Below are positions 36,728-45,562 of a stretch of 64,000 bases of DNA, in pieces (positions within the stretch are counted from its first letter, which is position 1; the number at the start of each line of letters is the position of its first letter). The notes beneath the pieces are model-generated. The model did not search any database. It saw nothing but the letters and a program-made list of their open reading frames with translations, and had not been told where the DNA came from. The position numbers and the translations under genes are program-made. The stretch comes from Leptolyngbya sp. NIES-2104 (GTDB taxonomy: Bacteria > Cyanobacteriota > Cyanobacteriia > Leptolyngbyales > Leptolyngbyaceae): positions 4,774,001 to 4,838,000 of the forward strand of contig NZ_BBWW01000001.1 of assembly GCF_001485215.1 (NCBI RefSeq). The letters run 5' to 3'.

Positions 36728-36854
36728 ATTTTTAACCAATTCTAGAGCCGTTATAGCTTTGATGAATCACCAGTCGCAAGCTGATATCCTTAGAAACATG
36801 GGGAATTTCAGCAAAAGTTCATTGTCTTACCTCGTTCTTTACCCCGGATTTAAC

Positions 36855-37589
36855 ATGACTTCAATTTCAACCTCGATTCGTCAACAGCAACATCCCTTAA
36901 TTCGCAATTTAGCCAACATGATCGAACGGGTGTGGCAGCAGCATTTAGATCTGTCGCCTTATCATTTGCCTGAAGATTTGGGGTACGTAGAAGGACGGAT
37001 GGAAGGCGAAAAACTGGTGATTGAGAACAAATGCTATCAATCGCCGCAATTTCGGAAATTACACTTGGAACTGGCAAAAGTCGGATCGGCGCTAGATATT
37101 TTGCACTGTGTAATGTTTCCTCACCCAGAGTATGCGCTTCCGATGTTTGGAGCAGATTTAGTTGGCGGGCGCGGGGGACAAATTAGTTTAGCGATCGCGG
37201 ATCTTTCTCCAACCAGCCGCGATCGCCAACTGCCCGAAGAGTACCAAACCGCGCTCAAAGCGGTTCCCGAAACCGAATTTGTTCAGCGTCGAGCCGTTCC
37301 AGAATGGGGCGATATTTTCTCAGACTTCTGTTTGCTCGTGCGTCCGGGAAGTCCAGAAGAAGAAGCGGCATTTTTAGAACAAGTGCGATCGTATTTGGAA
37401 ATTCATTGTCAGATTGCGATCGCGACTGATCCAACTCCCGAACGTGCCGCTGAAATTCTTGCTGGACAGCAATACTACTGCTCTCAACAGCAGCAGAATG
37501 ACAAGACTCGACGAGTTTTGGAAAAGGCATTCGGGGAAGCTTGGGCAGAACGGTATATTACAACCGTTTTGTTTGATGTGCCTGAGTGA
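36855..37589 (+). CDS. pcyA: Phycocyanobilin:ferredoxin oxidoreductase
   Basis: PcyA reduces biliverdin IXalpha to phycocyanobilin with ferredoxin, supplying the chromophore of phycobilisomes and phytochromes. The start at [15 protein letters not shown] gives 244 residues, the usual length; an upstream ATG at 36759 would add 32 unrelated residues. Active-site residues equivalent to Synechocystis His74, Glu76, His88 and Asp105 are present as His70 and Glu72 (KLHLELAK), His84 (DILHCVMFP) and Asp101 (FGADLVGG). It is soluble and stromal. The adjacent minus-strand gene is a protein kinase; no heme oxygenase gene is close. Confidence 0.97.
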   Translation: MTSISTSIRQQQHPLIRNLANMIERVWQQHLDLSPYHLPEDLGYVEGRMEGEKLVIENKCYQSPQFRKLHLELAKVGSALDILHCVMFPHPEYALPMFGADLVGGRGGQISLAIADLSPTSRDRQLPEEYQTALKAVPETEFVQRRAVPEWGDIFSDFCLLVRPGSPEEEAAFLEQVRSYLEIHCQIAIATDPTPERAAEILAGQQYYCSQQQQNDKTRRVLEKAFGEAWAERYITTVLFDVPE

Positions 37590-37638
37590 TGCTCTGGGCG
37601 GACGGGAATCTTAAAACAAAGATTTTCGTGGTGCTACT

Positions 37639-38121
37639 ATGCCAAAGGTGAAACCGACTTTACCCTGGGAATGTTCGACCAAAGCGAGTTATGTGCCGCT
37701 CACGCATGAAGGCACGATCGTGGGATTTTGCGCTCCGGAGTATGCGAATACGATCGCGAAATCCCTCAACGACAAGGAACTGCTTGAGAAAGCTTTGTAT
37801 CAAGCCTGCTATGACTTAGTTGCGCGAACCGGAGGATCGCCGGATGCGGTTACTGAATTAGTGCAGAGATATCGCGCAAAAGTCGAACGACCATTACAAG
37901 GAAGTGCATTAATTGGAGTTCTACTACGAGAGCGGCAAATTGACCTCGATTTGACCGAAGAGGAATATGCAAAATTCTGTGATTCATATCGATTATCGCG
38001 GGCGGAACTACGCGATATTTATCGGGGTGAAGAGGTTGAGAGTCATCAACTCATTCCGATCGCACGAATTTTAGGTAAAACTGTGGATGAGGTCATGGAA
38101 GCTTGGAAGGGCGACGAATAA
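37639..38121 (+). CDS. Conserved hypothetical protein with C-terminal HTH-like helices
   Basis: A 160-residue protein, 49 bp after pcyA. The N-terminus (PTLPWECSTKASYVPLTHEG) and middle (ALYQACYDLVARTGGSPDAV) are not recognised. The last 50 residues, with YRLSRAELRDIYRGEEVE and IARILGKTVDEVMEAW, are reminiscent of a helix-turn-helix of XRE type, so a DNA-binding or adaptor role is possible but weakly supported. Same strand and close spacing suggest co-transcription with pcyA. Confidence 0.7.
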   Translation: MPKVKPTLPWECSTKASYVPLTHEGTIVGFCAPEYANTIAKSLNDKELLEKALYQACYDLVARTGGSPDAVTELVQRYRAKVERPLQGSALIGVLLRERQIDLDLTEEEYAKFCDSYRLSRAELRDIYRGEEVESHQLIPIARILGKTVDEVMEAWKGDE

Positions 38122-38196
38122 TCAGATCTAATTGCACACATTAACGTGGTAGTGTGATTTTAGATATTTGTCGAGACTAACTTATCAAGGTGAGCC

Positions 38197-38391
38197 ATGG
38201 CACAGCGGACTCGATTGGGAGACATTCTCAAACCTTTAAATTCAGAATACGGTAAAGTCGTTCCCGGATGGGGAACCACGCCTTTGATGGGCATTTTTAT
38301 GGCATTGTTTTTGGTGTTCTTGCTGATCATTCTGCAAATCTACAACCAAGAGCTAATTCTCAACGGCTTCGATGTCGATTGGGGCGGCTAA
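38197..38391 (+). CDS. psbH: Photosystem II reaction center protein H
   Basis: A 64-residue single-helix subunit of photosystem II. The N-terminus [20 protein letters not shown] and the helix [20 protein letters not shown] are diagnostic, and the C-terminus ends in DVDWGG. It stabilises quinone binding and bicarbonate at the acceptor side. AAGGTGA lies just before the ATG. The psbN gene often found opposite psbH is not present in the 75-bp upstream spacer. A hairpin terminator follows, so it is monocistronic. Confidence 0.98.
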   Translation: MAQRTRLGDILKPLNSEYGKVVPGWGTTPLMGIFMALFLVFLLIILQIYNQELILNGFDVDWGG

Positions 38392-38416
38392 TACTCGAAA
38401 TTTTGTTAGCAGACTT

Positions 38417-38442
38417 TCCCGGATGCGTCCGGGATTTTTTTT
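38417..38442 (+). terminator. Rho-independent terminator of psbH
   Basis: A 7-bp GC-rich stem, TCCCGGA with TCCGGGA, a 4-nt loop TGCG, and eight T residues, 25 bp after the stop codon. Confidence 0.92.
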
Positions 38443-38508
38443 GAGTGGAGTCAGAAACGATCGTAGACCCACCCTTTACAATGAGACTTAGCCCTTACGG
38501 AGATTGCT

Positions 38509-38805
38509 ATGAACTTTTTCGGAATTGGTTTACCCGAAATGGTCTTGATTCTGGTGGTTGCGCTGCTGGTGTTTGGTCCGAAGAAACTTCCTGAAATCGG
38601 GCGCAGCATGGGTAAAGCAATTCGTAGTTTCCAAGATGCTTCTAAAGAGTTTGAGAACGAATTCAAACGCGAAGCGGATAAATTGACGGAGACAACACCG
38701 CAGCCGATGGAAGCGACGTTAGAAGAAAAACCGACATTAGCACCCGCGGAACAGGATCAAGACACCGAAGAACCGATCACCGCAACGACGATCGAGAAAG
38801 AATAG
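38509..38805 (+). CDS. tatA: Twin-arginine translocase subunit TatA/E
   Basis: A 98-residue TatA-type protein. A short membrane helix (GLPEMVLILVVALLVFGPKK) is followed by the FGP hinge, an amphipathic helix (LPEIGRSMGKAIRSFQDAS) and a variable acidic tail. TatA oligomers form the passage for folded proteins with twin-arginine signals, in the plasma and thylakoid membranes; the glycosidase at 7.3 kb is a candidate client. pth begins 6 bp after the stop, so the two are co-transcribed. tatC is not in the window. Confidence 0.95.
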   Translation: MNFFGIGLPEMVLILVVALLVFGPKKLPEIGRSMGKAIRSFQDASKEFENEFKREADKLTETTPQPMEATLEEKPTLAPAEQDQDTEEPITATTIEKE

Positions 38806-38811
38806 ATTTCT

Positions 38812-39426
38812 ATGCCCGAAGCACCCGTTATTCCTCAGTTGATTGTCGGTTTGGGAAATCCCGGCAGCAAATACGAAAATACTCGTCATAACATCGGATT
38901 TCTCGCAGTCGATCGCTTGTCAAAACTTTGGCAAATTAACCTTTCTGAAGCCAAGAAGTTTCAGGGAATTTTCGGAGAAGGCATGAGTCCGGCGGGTAAG
39001 ATTCGCTTGCTCAAACCGACAACTTATATGAATTTGTCTGGGCAATCGATTCGGGCTGTGATCGATTGGTACAAGATTCCGCCCGAATCGGTGATGGTGA
39101 TTTATGACGATATGGATTTGCCCGTCGGACGTTTGCGAATTCGATTATCTGGCTCAGCCGGTGGGCAGAATGGCATGAAATCCGCGATCGCACATCTCGG
39201 AACACAGAATTTTCCCCGATTGCGAATCGGGATCGGAAGCGCCAAAGCCAGCGAGAAAGATGCGGTATCTCATGTATTAGGCACGTTTGCGCCGCAGGAA
39301 AAGCCTGTGATTGATGAAGTGCTCGACTTGACCGTAAGCGCGATCGAACTCAGTCTGAAGCAGGGGGTTGAAAAAGCGATGAGTCTTTATAACAATCGAA
39401 ACGTAGAGCCGAAGTCTGAATCGTGA
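38812..39426 (+). CDS. pth: Peptidyl-tRNA hydrolase
   Basis: A 204-residue Pth that releases peptides from stalled peptidyl-tRNA. LIVGLGNPGSKYENTRHNIG contains the catalytic histidine. KPTTYMNLSGQSIRAVIDWY and YDDMDLPVGRLRIRLSGSAG hold the substrate-binding asparagine and the conserved aspartate. Length is normal. It overlaps the next gene by 4 bp (GTGA) and follows tatA by 6 bp, giving a tatA-pth-hypothetical operon. Confidence 0.97.
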   Translation: MPEAPVIPQLIVGLGNPGSKYENTRHNIGFLAVDRLSKLWQINLSEAKKFQGIFGEGMSPAGKIRLLKPTTYMNLSGQSIRAVIDWYKIPPESVMVIYDDMDLPVGRLRIRLSGSAGGQNGMKSAIAHLGTQNFPRLRIGIGSAKASEKDAVSHVLGTFAPQEKPVIDEVLDLTVSAIELSLKQGVEKAMSLYNNRNVEPKSES

Positions 39427-39683
39427 GCAAACGTTTACCAGAAACTACTGCCCATGTCCGCATTCTCCGTCAGTCCTGGCAGCAGGGCAGCATCGAAGGA
39501 GAAGTGCGGGCGAATGAGTATGAGTGGCAGTTTCACTGGCATTTTCGACGCGGATTATTAAGCATTCAGCCGTCTTTGGGGCGGGCGTTGATCAAGGAAC
39601 CGCTGGGACGATTTCTTGAGGCGAAGGACTATCAGCTTGAACCGGGTGGAGATTATTCCTTTACGATTCGGGCGGATTTGTAA
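39423..39683 (+). CDS. Small conserved cyanobacterial protein (DUF3146-like)
   Basis: An 86-residue protein starting with GTG in the pth stop region. Motifs are AHVRILRQSWQQGSIEGEV, YEWQFHWHFRRGLLSIQPSL and YQLEPGGDYSFTIRADL. From memory it resembles the cyanobacteria-restricted DUF3146 family, which I could not verify here. The alternating pattern suggests a small beta-rich fold. Translation is probably coupled to pth. Confidence 0.75.
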   Translation: MSKRLPETTAHVRILRQSWQQGSIEGEVRANEYEWQFHWHFRRGLLSIQPSLGRALIKEPLGRFLEAKDYQLEPGGDYSFTIRADL

Positions 39684-39790
39684 GGCGGTATGAATGCGAA
39701 CACCGAGAGTGCAGCGAAGCTTGCAATTTTGTGTTGACCCGATGATGTAGAGCAATTATGGAAGTTGCCAAATAAAAACAGGGAATAAAC

Positions 39791-39844
39791 TGTGGGGCAG
39801 GCATCTCGCCTGCTTTTGGCGGCGGGCAGGATGCCCACCCCACA
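39791..39844. repeat. Imperfect palindrome of the GGGGCAGGCAT type
   Basis: Arms TGTGGGGCAGGCATC and GATGCCCACCCCACA with internal GCCTGC/GCGGGC pairing form a roughly 54-bp hairpin 32 bp from the end of the convergent pyk gene. Palindromes of this kind are widely scattered in cyanobacterial genomes. It may also serve as a terminator for the flanking convergent genes. Confidence 0.75.
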
Positions 39845-39875
39845 ATGATTCAACTATTTCAGCAACCTACATTTT

Positions 39876-41657
39876 TTACACAGACAATGCCGCATCGGTT
39901 TGATTGGCTCCGCTGCTGCCAGAGTAAACCAATCCTCGCTGCATATCGAGTGTCACAATCTCACCATCGCGAATCACACCCGTGGCATTTTTCACACCAA
40001 CCAGCACGGGAATTCCTAACCGAAGACCAATCACTGCCGCATGACTCGTTAGACTGCTATCTTCAGTCACGATCCCCGCTGCCTTGCGAATCGCGTCAAT
40101 ATGTTCTGCATTCGTACTCGGCGCAACGAGGATTTCGCCCGAATGGAATTGACGAATTTCTTTCAATGTCGAAGCGAGTCTTGCCCGACCGCTCACTGAC
40201 CCTTGACCGATCCCCACACCCTTTCCACGAACCGCAGTCACTACTTCTACTTTGATCAAGTCTGTTGAACCTGCAACCCCTTGAAGTGTTCCAGCCGTTA
40301 AGACCACAAGATCGCCTTCAGAAACTAAGCCTTTTTCTTGTGCAACATTCAGCGCGGCTTGGAAGGTCTGACCTGTAGATGGCAGATCCAAAACTAAGAG
40401 CGGTTTCACACCCCATACGAGTTGAAGCTGGCGGGCAACATCGACGTGCGGCGTAATTGCCAGAATCGGAGTTCTTGGACGGAATTTCGACACGTTACGG
40501 GCAGTCGCTCCGGTTTTCGTCAGCGACATAATTGCAGAAGCATCAAGTTGAACGGCAATGTTTCCGACCGCTTGACTGATCGCATTTGGAATCGATCGAC
40601 CATTATTTTCCAGCAGTTGCTTGGAATGTTCCTGCTCGATCCGAACCGCGATCGATGCCATTTGCGAAACGGCTTCGATCGGATATTTCCCGACTGCTGT
40701 TTCATTCGACAGCATCACCGCATCGGTGCCATCTAAAATCGCGTTTGCCACATCGGAAATTTCTGCACGAGTGGGGCGCGGACTGTGCACCATACTATCG
40801 AGCATCTGAGTTGCGGTAATGACCGGAATTCCAAGACGATTCGCGGTTTTGATTAGTCGTTTTTGCAGAATTGGCACATCTTCGGCAGGCAGTTCCACAC
40901 CGAGATCGCCACGCGCCACCATCGCGCCATCGGAAATCGATAGAATCGCTTCCATTTGTTCGATCGCTTCGTGCTTCTCGATTTTGACGATCACCGGAAC
41001 CGACTTTCCAGCACTCGAAATCAGTTCTTTAATCTCTAAAACGTCTTGAGGATTGCGGACAAAGCTGAGAGCAACCCAATCGACACCTTGATCGAGTCCG
41101 AAGACCAAATCTTTACGGTCTTTGTCGGTGAGAGCTTTGATCGATAGATAAACACCGGGGAAGTTTACCCCTTTATTGTTCGAGAGCGGACCTCCAACGA
41201 CGACCCGGCAATGGAGCGATTTCGTCGCCCGATCGATTTCTTCGACCTTCATTTCTACTCTGCCATCATCGAGCAGAATCGTCGCACCTTCGGGCACTTC
41301 TTCGGAAAGCAGATCATAAGTGACCGAACTCATCTCTTGATTTCCGGGAACAGGGCGGCTTGTGAGCGTAAAGCGATCGCCTTTATTTAAAATAATCGAG
41401 CCGTTCTCGAAGCGTCCCAAACGAATTTTTGGACCTTGTAAATCCTGCAAAATTGCGACGGGTTGATTGAGTTCAAACGAGACTTGGCGAATCAGACGAA
41501 TGCTGCGGAGATGATCATCGTGGGTGCCGTGAGAGAAATTCAGGCGTAGCGTGGTTGCCCCTGCTTCGATGAGATCGCGCAAGACATCCGGGCTGCTCGT
41601 AGCAGGTCCGATCGTGGCAACAATTTTCGTGCGACGGTGAGAAGATGGCAGTGGCAT
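39876..41657 (-). CDS. pyk: Pyruvate kinase with C-terminal PEP-utiliser domain
   Basis: A 593-residue enzyme starting MPLPSSHRRTKIVATIGPAT. It converts phosphoenolpyruvate and ADP to pyruvate and ATP. Motifs are TTLRLNFSHG, VIVKIEKHEAIEQMEAIL (catalytic Lys and Glu), MVARGDLGVELP and ITATQMLDSM. After the allosteric domain an extra phosphohistidine-type domain follows (about residues 495-585) with TEDSSLTSHAAVIGLRLGIP, typical of long Bacillus- and cyanobacterial-type pyruvate kinases. An upstream ATG at 41699 is less likely. Single gene. Confidence 0.96.
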   Translation of the reverse strand: MPLPSSHRRTKIVATIGPATSSPDVLRDLIEAGATTLRLNFSHGTHDDHLRSIRLIRQVSFELNQPVAILQDLQGPKIRLGRFENGSIILNKGDRFTLTSRPVPGNQEMSSVTYDLLSEEVPEGATILLDDGRVEMKVEEIDRATKSLHCRVVVGGPLSNNKGVNFPGVYLSIKALTDKDRKDLVFGLDQGVDWVALSFVRNPQDVLEIKELISSAGKSVPVIVKIEKHEAIEQMEAILSISDGAMVARGDLGVELPAEDVPILQKRLIKTANRLGIPVITATQMLDSMVHSPRPTRAEISDVANAILDGTDAVMLSNETAVGKYPIEAVSQMASIAVRIEQEHSKQLLENNGRSIPNAISQAVGNIAVQLDASAIMSLTKTGATARNVSKFRPRTPILAITPHVDVARQLQLVWGVKPLLVLDLPSTGQTFQAALNVAQEKGLVSEGDLVVLTAGTLQGVAGSTDLIKVEVVTAVRGKGVGIGQGSVSGRARLASTLKEIRQFHSGEILVAPSTNAEHIDAIRKAAGIVTEDSSLTSHAAVIGLRLGIPVLVGVKNATGVIRDGEIVTLDMQRGLVYSGSSGANQTDAALSV

Positions 41658-42039
41658 TACTGTGAACAACCTAGAGTCAAATAGTGATCGAACCTGCATT
41701 CAAAGCAGCAAAGCGACGACCAGCCGACTGCTGATCGCGGGCATTTGGGATACTACCACGTTTGGGCACAGGGCAGAATCGTTTTTGGATAGAGATTATC
41801 GCAGCTTTGTAAGCAAAATGTTACGCGAATTGGCACTCGAAGATCGAGGGGTGAATGTAAGAGAACTTTGACTTATGGATTCGACTTAAAAAGAGATCGA
41901 TCGTAATAAAAGAAAATCAATCAGAATCGTTTGGAACCTCCAAAATACTGAGCGCATCATCGTTAAAATAGTTACGATTTATATTTCGTTTGAATTGTTT
42001 AAACTTCTCAACCCCGCTCCTCTAGTCCCCATTTGACCA
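41658..42039. other. Divergent intergenic region, pyk / glucosidase
   Basis: There are 382 bp between two divergent genes. A 69-codon frame on the plus strand overlaps the pyk start but has no family features and is not taken as a gene. The half nearest the glucosidase is AT-rich and probably holds its promoter. No hairpin or RNA gene was recognised. Confidence 0.5.
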
Positions 42040-44301
42040 ATGACTTCAGATCTGCTTGAACTCGACGGAAGAAAGTTTGTCCCAGCCGACCAGATGCCCA
42101 TTCCCGATTGGGCTTCGGTTTTGAATGAGCGCCCTCAGCCGATTTTGACGCTCAAAGATGATGATATGTTTTTGCTAACCGATACGTTTGGCAATATCGG
42201 TGGCTCGTCAGATGAAGGACGCAGCAGCGGTTTAGGACTGTTTTGCAACGATACCAGATTCCTCAATCGCTTGGAATTGCAGCTTGATGGACGATCGCCA
42301 ATTTTGCTCAGTAGTACGGCGGAGAAAGGGTTTGTGCTGTCGGTGCTGTGTACCAATCCGAGACTTGACGATCGCATTCCCGCAGAAACGATCGGGATCA
42401 AACGCGAGTTAGTTCTAAATGGCGGATTGTTTGAAGAGATCGAAATCGCGAACTATAGCACTGAGCCTGTCGAATTTGAACTCAGTCTGAGCTTTGGAGC
42501 CGATTTCATTGACCTATTTGAAGTGCGTGGATTTGGGCGAAGTCAACGAGGCACGATTCTGAGACGATTGCCCTCAGAGCCAAATGATGTTGATGATGTC
42601 GATTCGTTTGTGGCGGTTGATGAATTAGGACAATCGCCAATGGAATTAACATTGGCTTATCAAGGGTTAGATGGTTCGATTCTGGAAGCTCGTATCGATT
42701 TTGTTCACTATCAGCCGGACACGCTAAAAGGTTACACCGCTGTTTGGCGGCTCAAGTTTCAACCGCACGAAAAACAGACCTTTGGCTATCGATTGCAGCC
42801 TTTAAGCAATGGTCGCCCAGTTTCTAAAGTGAGTGCGCCGATTACGTTATCTCAAGCGAAAGCAGCAGAATTTGCAGAAGAGCAACATTGGCGGCAACAA
42901 GTGACGCAGATTCGATCAGATAAAACAACGTTCAACCGAGTGATCGAACGTGCAGAACAAGACGTTTACCTGCTGCGGCAAACTTTCGGAAAAAATAAAG
43001 CCTTGTCTGCGGGAGTTCCTTGGTTCTCAACTTTATTCGGGCGAGATTCGATCATTGCTGCCTCGCAAACTTTGTTACTTGATCCGCAGATTGCACGAGA
43101 AACGCTGACAATTTTGGCACATTATCAAGGCAAGATTGACGACGAATGGCGTGAGGAGCAACCCGGCAAGATTCTGCACGAAATTCGATTCGGAGAAATG
43201 GCGCGTTGTCAGGAAATTCCACATACGCCGTATTACGGAACCGTCGATGCAACGCCACTTTGGTTGATGCTGTATGCGGAATATTTCTCTTGGACAGCGG
43301 ACTATGAAACGCTCGATCGATTGTGGGGTAATGCCCTCGCTGCAATGGATTGGATCGATCGCAATCTGAAAGAAACCGGATACCTGAGCTATCAGCGTAA
43401 GTCGAAGCGCGGATTAGATAACCAGGGCTGGAAAGATTCTGGGAACTGTATTGTCGATCGCAAAGGCAAACTTGCTCAAGGTGCAATTACACTTTGCGAA
43501 GTTCAAGGCTATGTCTATTCAGCAAAAGTTCGATTGAGCCAAATTGCTCGAATGAAAAAGCGGATTGATCTTGCCGATCGCTGGGATGAAGAAGCTCGCG
43601 ATCTCAAAGTTCGATTCAATCGCGATTTCTGGATGGAAGATCAGGATTTCTGCGCTTTGGCGCTCGATGGTGATGGAAATCCGGTCGATAGTATTACCTC
43701 GAATCCGGGACATTGTTTACAGCTCGGAATTTTTACGCCAGAGAAAGCTTACAGTGTGGCGGAACGGTTACGTGCTCCAGATATGTTCAACGGTTGGGGC
43801 ATCCGGACATTGAGTAGCTTATCGCCTGCATACAATCCGATGGGCTATCACGTTGGATCAGTGTGGCCTCATGACAATACGTTAATCGCGATCGGGCTTC
43901 GTTCTCTCGGTCTAATCGATCAAGCCTTGGAACTGTGTAAAGGCTTGATTGATATGACGCGACTCCAACCGTATCAGCGCCCGCCCGAATTGTTCTGCGG
44001 ATACGATCGCACCGATGACAATGAACCTGTCCAGTACCCAGTTGCTTGTACTCCGCAAGCTTGGGCAACGGGCAGCGTTTTCCAACTGGTTCACATGATT
44101 GTGAATTTGGTGCCCGATGCACCGGGGAACTATCTACGGGTGATTGATCCAGCTTTGCCGGAATCGATCAACTATCTTGCGTTGAAAAATCTGCGAGTCG
44201 GTCCGACATTGTTGGATCTTGAATTTGAGCGATCGGGGTCTTCAACCTCCTGCCGCGTCTCGAAAAAACGGGGAAATCTGCGGGTCGTTATTGAAGCGTA
44301 G
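42040..44301 (+). CDS. Amylo-alpha-1,6-glucosidase (glycogen debranching-type) protein
   Basis: A 753-residue protein with the N-terminal glycogen-debranching 'bis' domain (FLLTDTFGNIGG, LGLFCNDTRFLNRLEL) and a C-terminal (alpha/alpha)6 GDE_C barrel with SAGVPWFSTLFGRDSIIAA, PHTPYYGTVDATPLWL and YHVGSVWPHDNTLIA. Such enzymes remove alpha-1,6 branches in glycogen or act on related glucosides; several cyanobacterial paralogues are of unknown substrate. The last 39 codons and about 14 bp beyond the stop recur as a decayed copy at 47.7 kb, on the other side of the accessory island. Confidence 0.92.
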   Translation: MTSDLLELDGRKFVPADQMPIPDWASVLNERPQPILTLKDDDMFLLTDTFGNIGGSSDEGRSSGLGLFCNDTRFLNRLELQLDGRSPILLSSTAEKGFVLSVLCTNPRLDDRIPAETIGIKRELVLNGGLFEEIEIANYSTEPVEFELSLSFGADFIDLFEVRGFGRSQRGTILRRLPSEPNDVDDVDSFVAVDELGQSPMELTLAYQGLDGSILEARIDFVHYQPDTLKGYTAVWRLKFQPHEKQTFGYRLQPLSNGRPVSKVSAPITLSQAKAAEFAEEQHWRQQVTQIRSDKTTFNRVIERAEQDVYLLRQTFGKNKALSAGVPWFSTLFGRDSIIAASQTLLLDPQIARETLTILAHYQGKIDDEWREEQPGKILHEIRFGEMARCQEIPHTPYYGTVDATPLWLMLYAEYFSWTADYETLDRLWGNALAAMDWIDRNLKETGYLSYQRKSKRGLDNQGWKDSGNCIVDRKGKLAQGAITLCEVQGYVYSAKVRLSQIARMKKRIDLADRWDEEARDLKVRFNRDFWMEDQDFCALALDGDGNPVDSITSNPGHCLQLGIFTPEKAYSVAERLRAPDMFNGWGIRTLSSLSPAYNPMGYHVGSVWPHDNTLIAIGLRSLGLIDQALELCKGLIDMTRLQPYQRPPELFCGYDRTDDNEPVQYPVACTPQAWATGSVFQLVHMIVNLVPDAPGNYLRVIDPALPESINYLALKNLRVGPTLLDLEFERSGSSTSCRVSKKRGNLRVVIEA

Positions 44302-44316
44302 GTAACAGTTCCAAGG
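44172..44316 (+). repeat. Left copy of the duplication bracketing the island
   Basis: The intact 3' end of the glucosidase gene plus a few bases after its stop (TAACAGTTCCA). A diverged copy lies at about 47694-47822. The two share reading frame, stop codon and downstream bases, so they are direct repeats from a duplication and enclose about 3.4 kb of accessory DNA. Confidence 0.8.
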
Positions 44317-44338
44317 GAGCGGTAGAAAATAGGCTGAA

Positions 44339-44475
44339 GTTTTCCGTATATTCATCCACCTGAGCGTACTATACGGAAAGATTTCCACATATCATTCCAA
44401 AATCGTGTAATATGCCGAAAATATTCTGTGTATTATGCCGATTTGGAACGATATGTAGAAAGTTTCCGTGTAATA
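44339..44475. repeat. Nested inverted repeats at the left island edge
   Basis: Three layers of symmetry occur in about 135 bp. TTTCCGTATA and TATACGGAAA form a perfect 10-bp pair (44341-44379). TTTCCACATATCATTCCAAA (from 44382) is complementary, with few mismatches, to TTTGGAACGATATGTAGAAA (44442-44461). Between them TGTAATATGCCGA and TGTATTATGCCGA are direct repeats. The following 100 bp to the next gene hold nothing recognisable. It may be a recombination site, a mobile-element end, or a regulatory region of the macro-domain gene. Confidence 0.7.
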
Positions 44476-44578
44476 AGAGTTAGACCGCCCGTAATCCTTT
44501 GAAACATTTTTTACAGTCATCTTCTGGTAGTAAAAATGAGATTAGTTTATTATTTAGTCGAGCAGCACTTTAAGCAGT

Positions 44579-45493
44579 GTGTATAATTTAGAACAAATTC
44601 TCAAAACCCACGCAGTTGCAATGGTGAAGCGCGGTCTTTTTCATAGAGTTATTTTAGGATGCAAGAAAAAGCCATTTAAAGTTTTCGTTAGTACATTCAT
44701 TGCTTATGCCGCTATCTGGACTCTTCTAGATCCCCTTCTCAGTATGGTGTCATCAGCACAAAAATATTTTTCAGGAGAACTGAAGTTTTTTATTCTAGTA
44801 CTTGTCAGCAGTTTAATTGGGCTAGGTAAAACCGCATTGCCAGGAGAAATAACGCTCCAATATGCTAACTCAACAATAAAAGTAGTTTTTGATGACTTAT
44901 TTGCATCTGATGGGTTCAAGGTAGTTCCCGTCAGCAGATACTTTCATGAAATAGAGGTGATACCTACAAGTTTACAGAACAAGATTATCCAAATGTTTGT
45001 ACAGTCTGCGGAAGGCTCAAAAGGCTCTGAGGCTTATGAAAAAAGCTTGTCTTCTGCTCTCCAAAGTACTAAATATGAAGAAATATATAGACCTGCTACA
45101 AATAGAGAAGAAAAGTACTATCCACTCGGTACAACAATACCTCTTGGGCTTAATGGAGATGACTATCTACTATTTGCTCTCACTGACACCGAATTGAAAG
45201 GTTATATTCCTCATGACAATTGTAGTGTTTCTAAAATGTGGGTCGCTCTAGAGATCTTTTGGCAGAATGCAAGAATTCATTCGCGTGGTAGCTCTTTGAA
45301 TATACCGTTGATAGGCAGTGGAGTAACTGGTATTAGATTAAACCAAAATCAAATTCTTGAGCTAAATCTACTATCGATCGCAAATGCTATTGAAGAAGGA
45401 GGCAAGATAACTACTGAAGAAATCAGAATAGTTCTTCATTCTAAATATATGGAAATTATTGACTTAAACGATTTTCAAGATTTATGGAAGTGA
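44579..45493 (+). CDS. Two-helix membrane protein with macro domain (ThsA TM-macro-like)
   Basis: A 304-residue protein. Two membrane helices lie near residues 34-58 and 66-85, followed by a C-terminal macro-like domain (about 95-290) with the signature IPLIGSGVTGIRL near residue 242. This order, and the stretch YYPLGTTIPLGLNGDDYLLF, resemble the macro-domain ThsA family. In type II Thoeris, TM-macro ThsA is the membrane effector that binds an ADP-ribose-based signal made by a TIR protein. I infer a similar effector role here. The start is GTG at 44579; ATG at 44621 is possible. Codons are AT-rich and HIP1 is absent, as in the next gene, which begins 69 bp downstream on the same strand. Confidence 0.78.
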   Translation: MYNLEQILKTHAVAMVKRGLFHRVILGCKKKPFKVFVSTFIAYAAIWTLLDPLLSMVSSAQKYFSGELKFFILVLVSSLIGLGKTALPGEITLQYANSTIKVVFDDLFASDGFKVVPVSRYFHEIEVIPTSLQNKIIQMFVQSAEGSKGSEAYEKSLSSALQSTKYEEIYRPATNREEKYYPLGTTIPLGLNGDDYLLFALTDTELKGYIPHDNCSVSKMWVALEIFWQNARIHSRGSSLNIPLIGSGVTGIRLNQNQILELNLLSIANAIEEGGKITTEEIRIVLHSKYMEIIDLNDFQDLWK

Positions 45494-45562
45494 AACATAT
45501 TATACTGATTCGCTTTTCTAAAAACTGCTCATCATCAATCTAGAAACTGTGTCAAAAGTATC

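Noticed and set aside
39845-40255. 136-codon plus-strand frame opposite the pyk 3' end
   Set aside because: It is the reverse strand of the conserved PEP-utiliser domain; no independent support.
41662-41871. 69-codon frame upstream of pyk
   Set aside because: It overlaps the pyk 5' end, has unremarkable composition and no start signal; treated as intergenic.
43052-43486. 144-codon minus-strand frame inside the glucosidase gene
   Set aside because: It lies antisense to a strongly conserved gene, has no domain features and no ribosome binding site.
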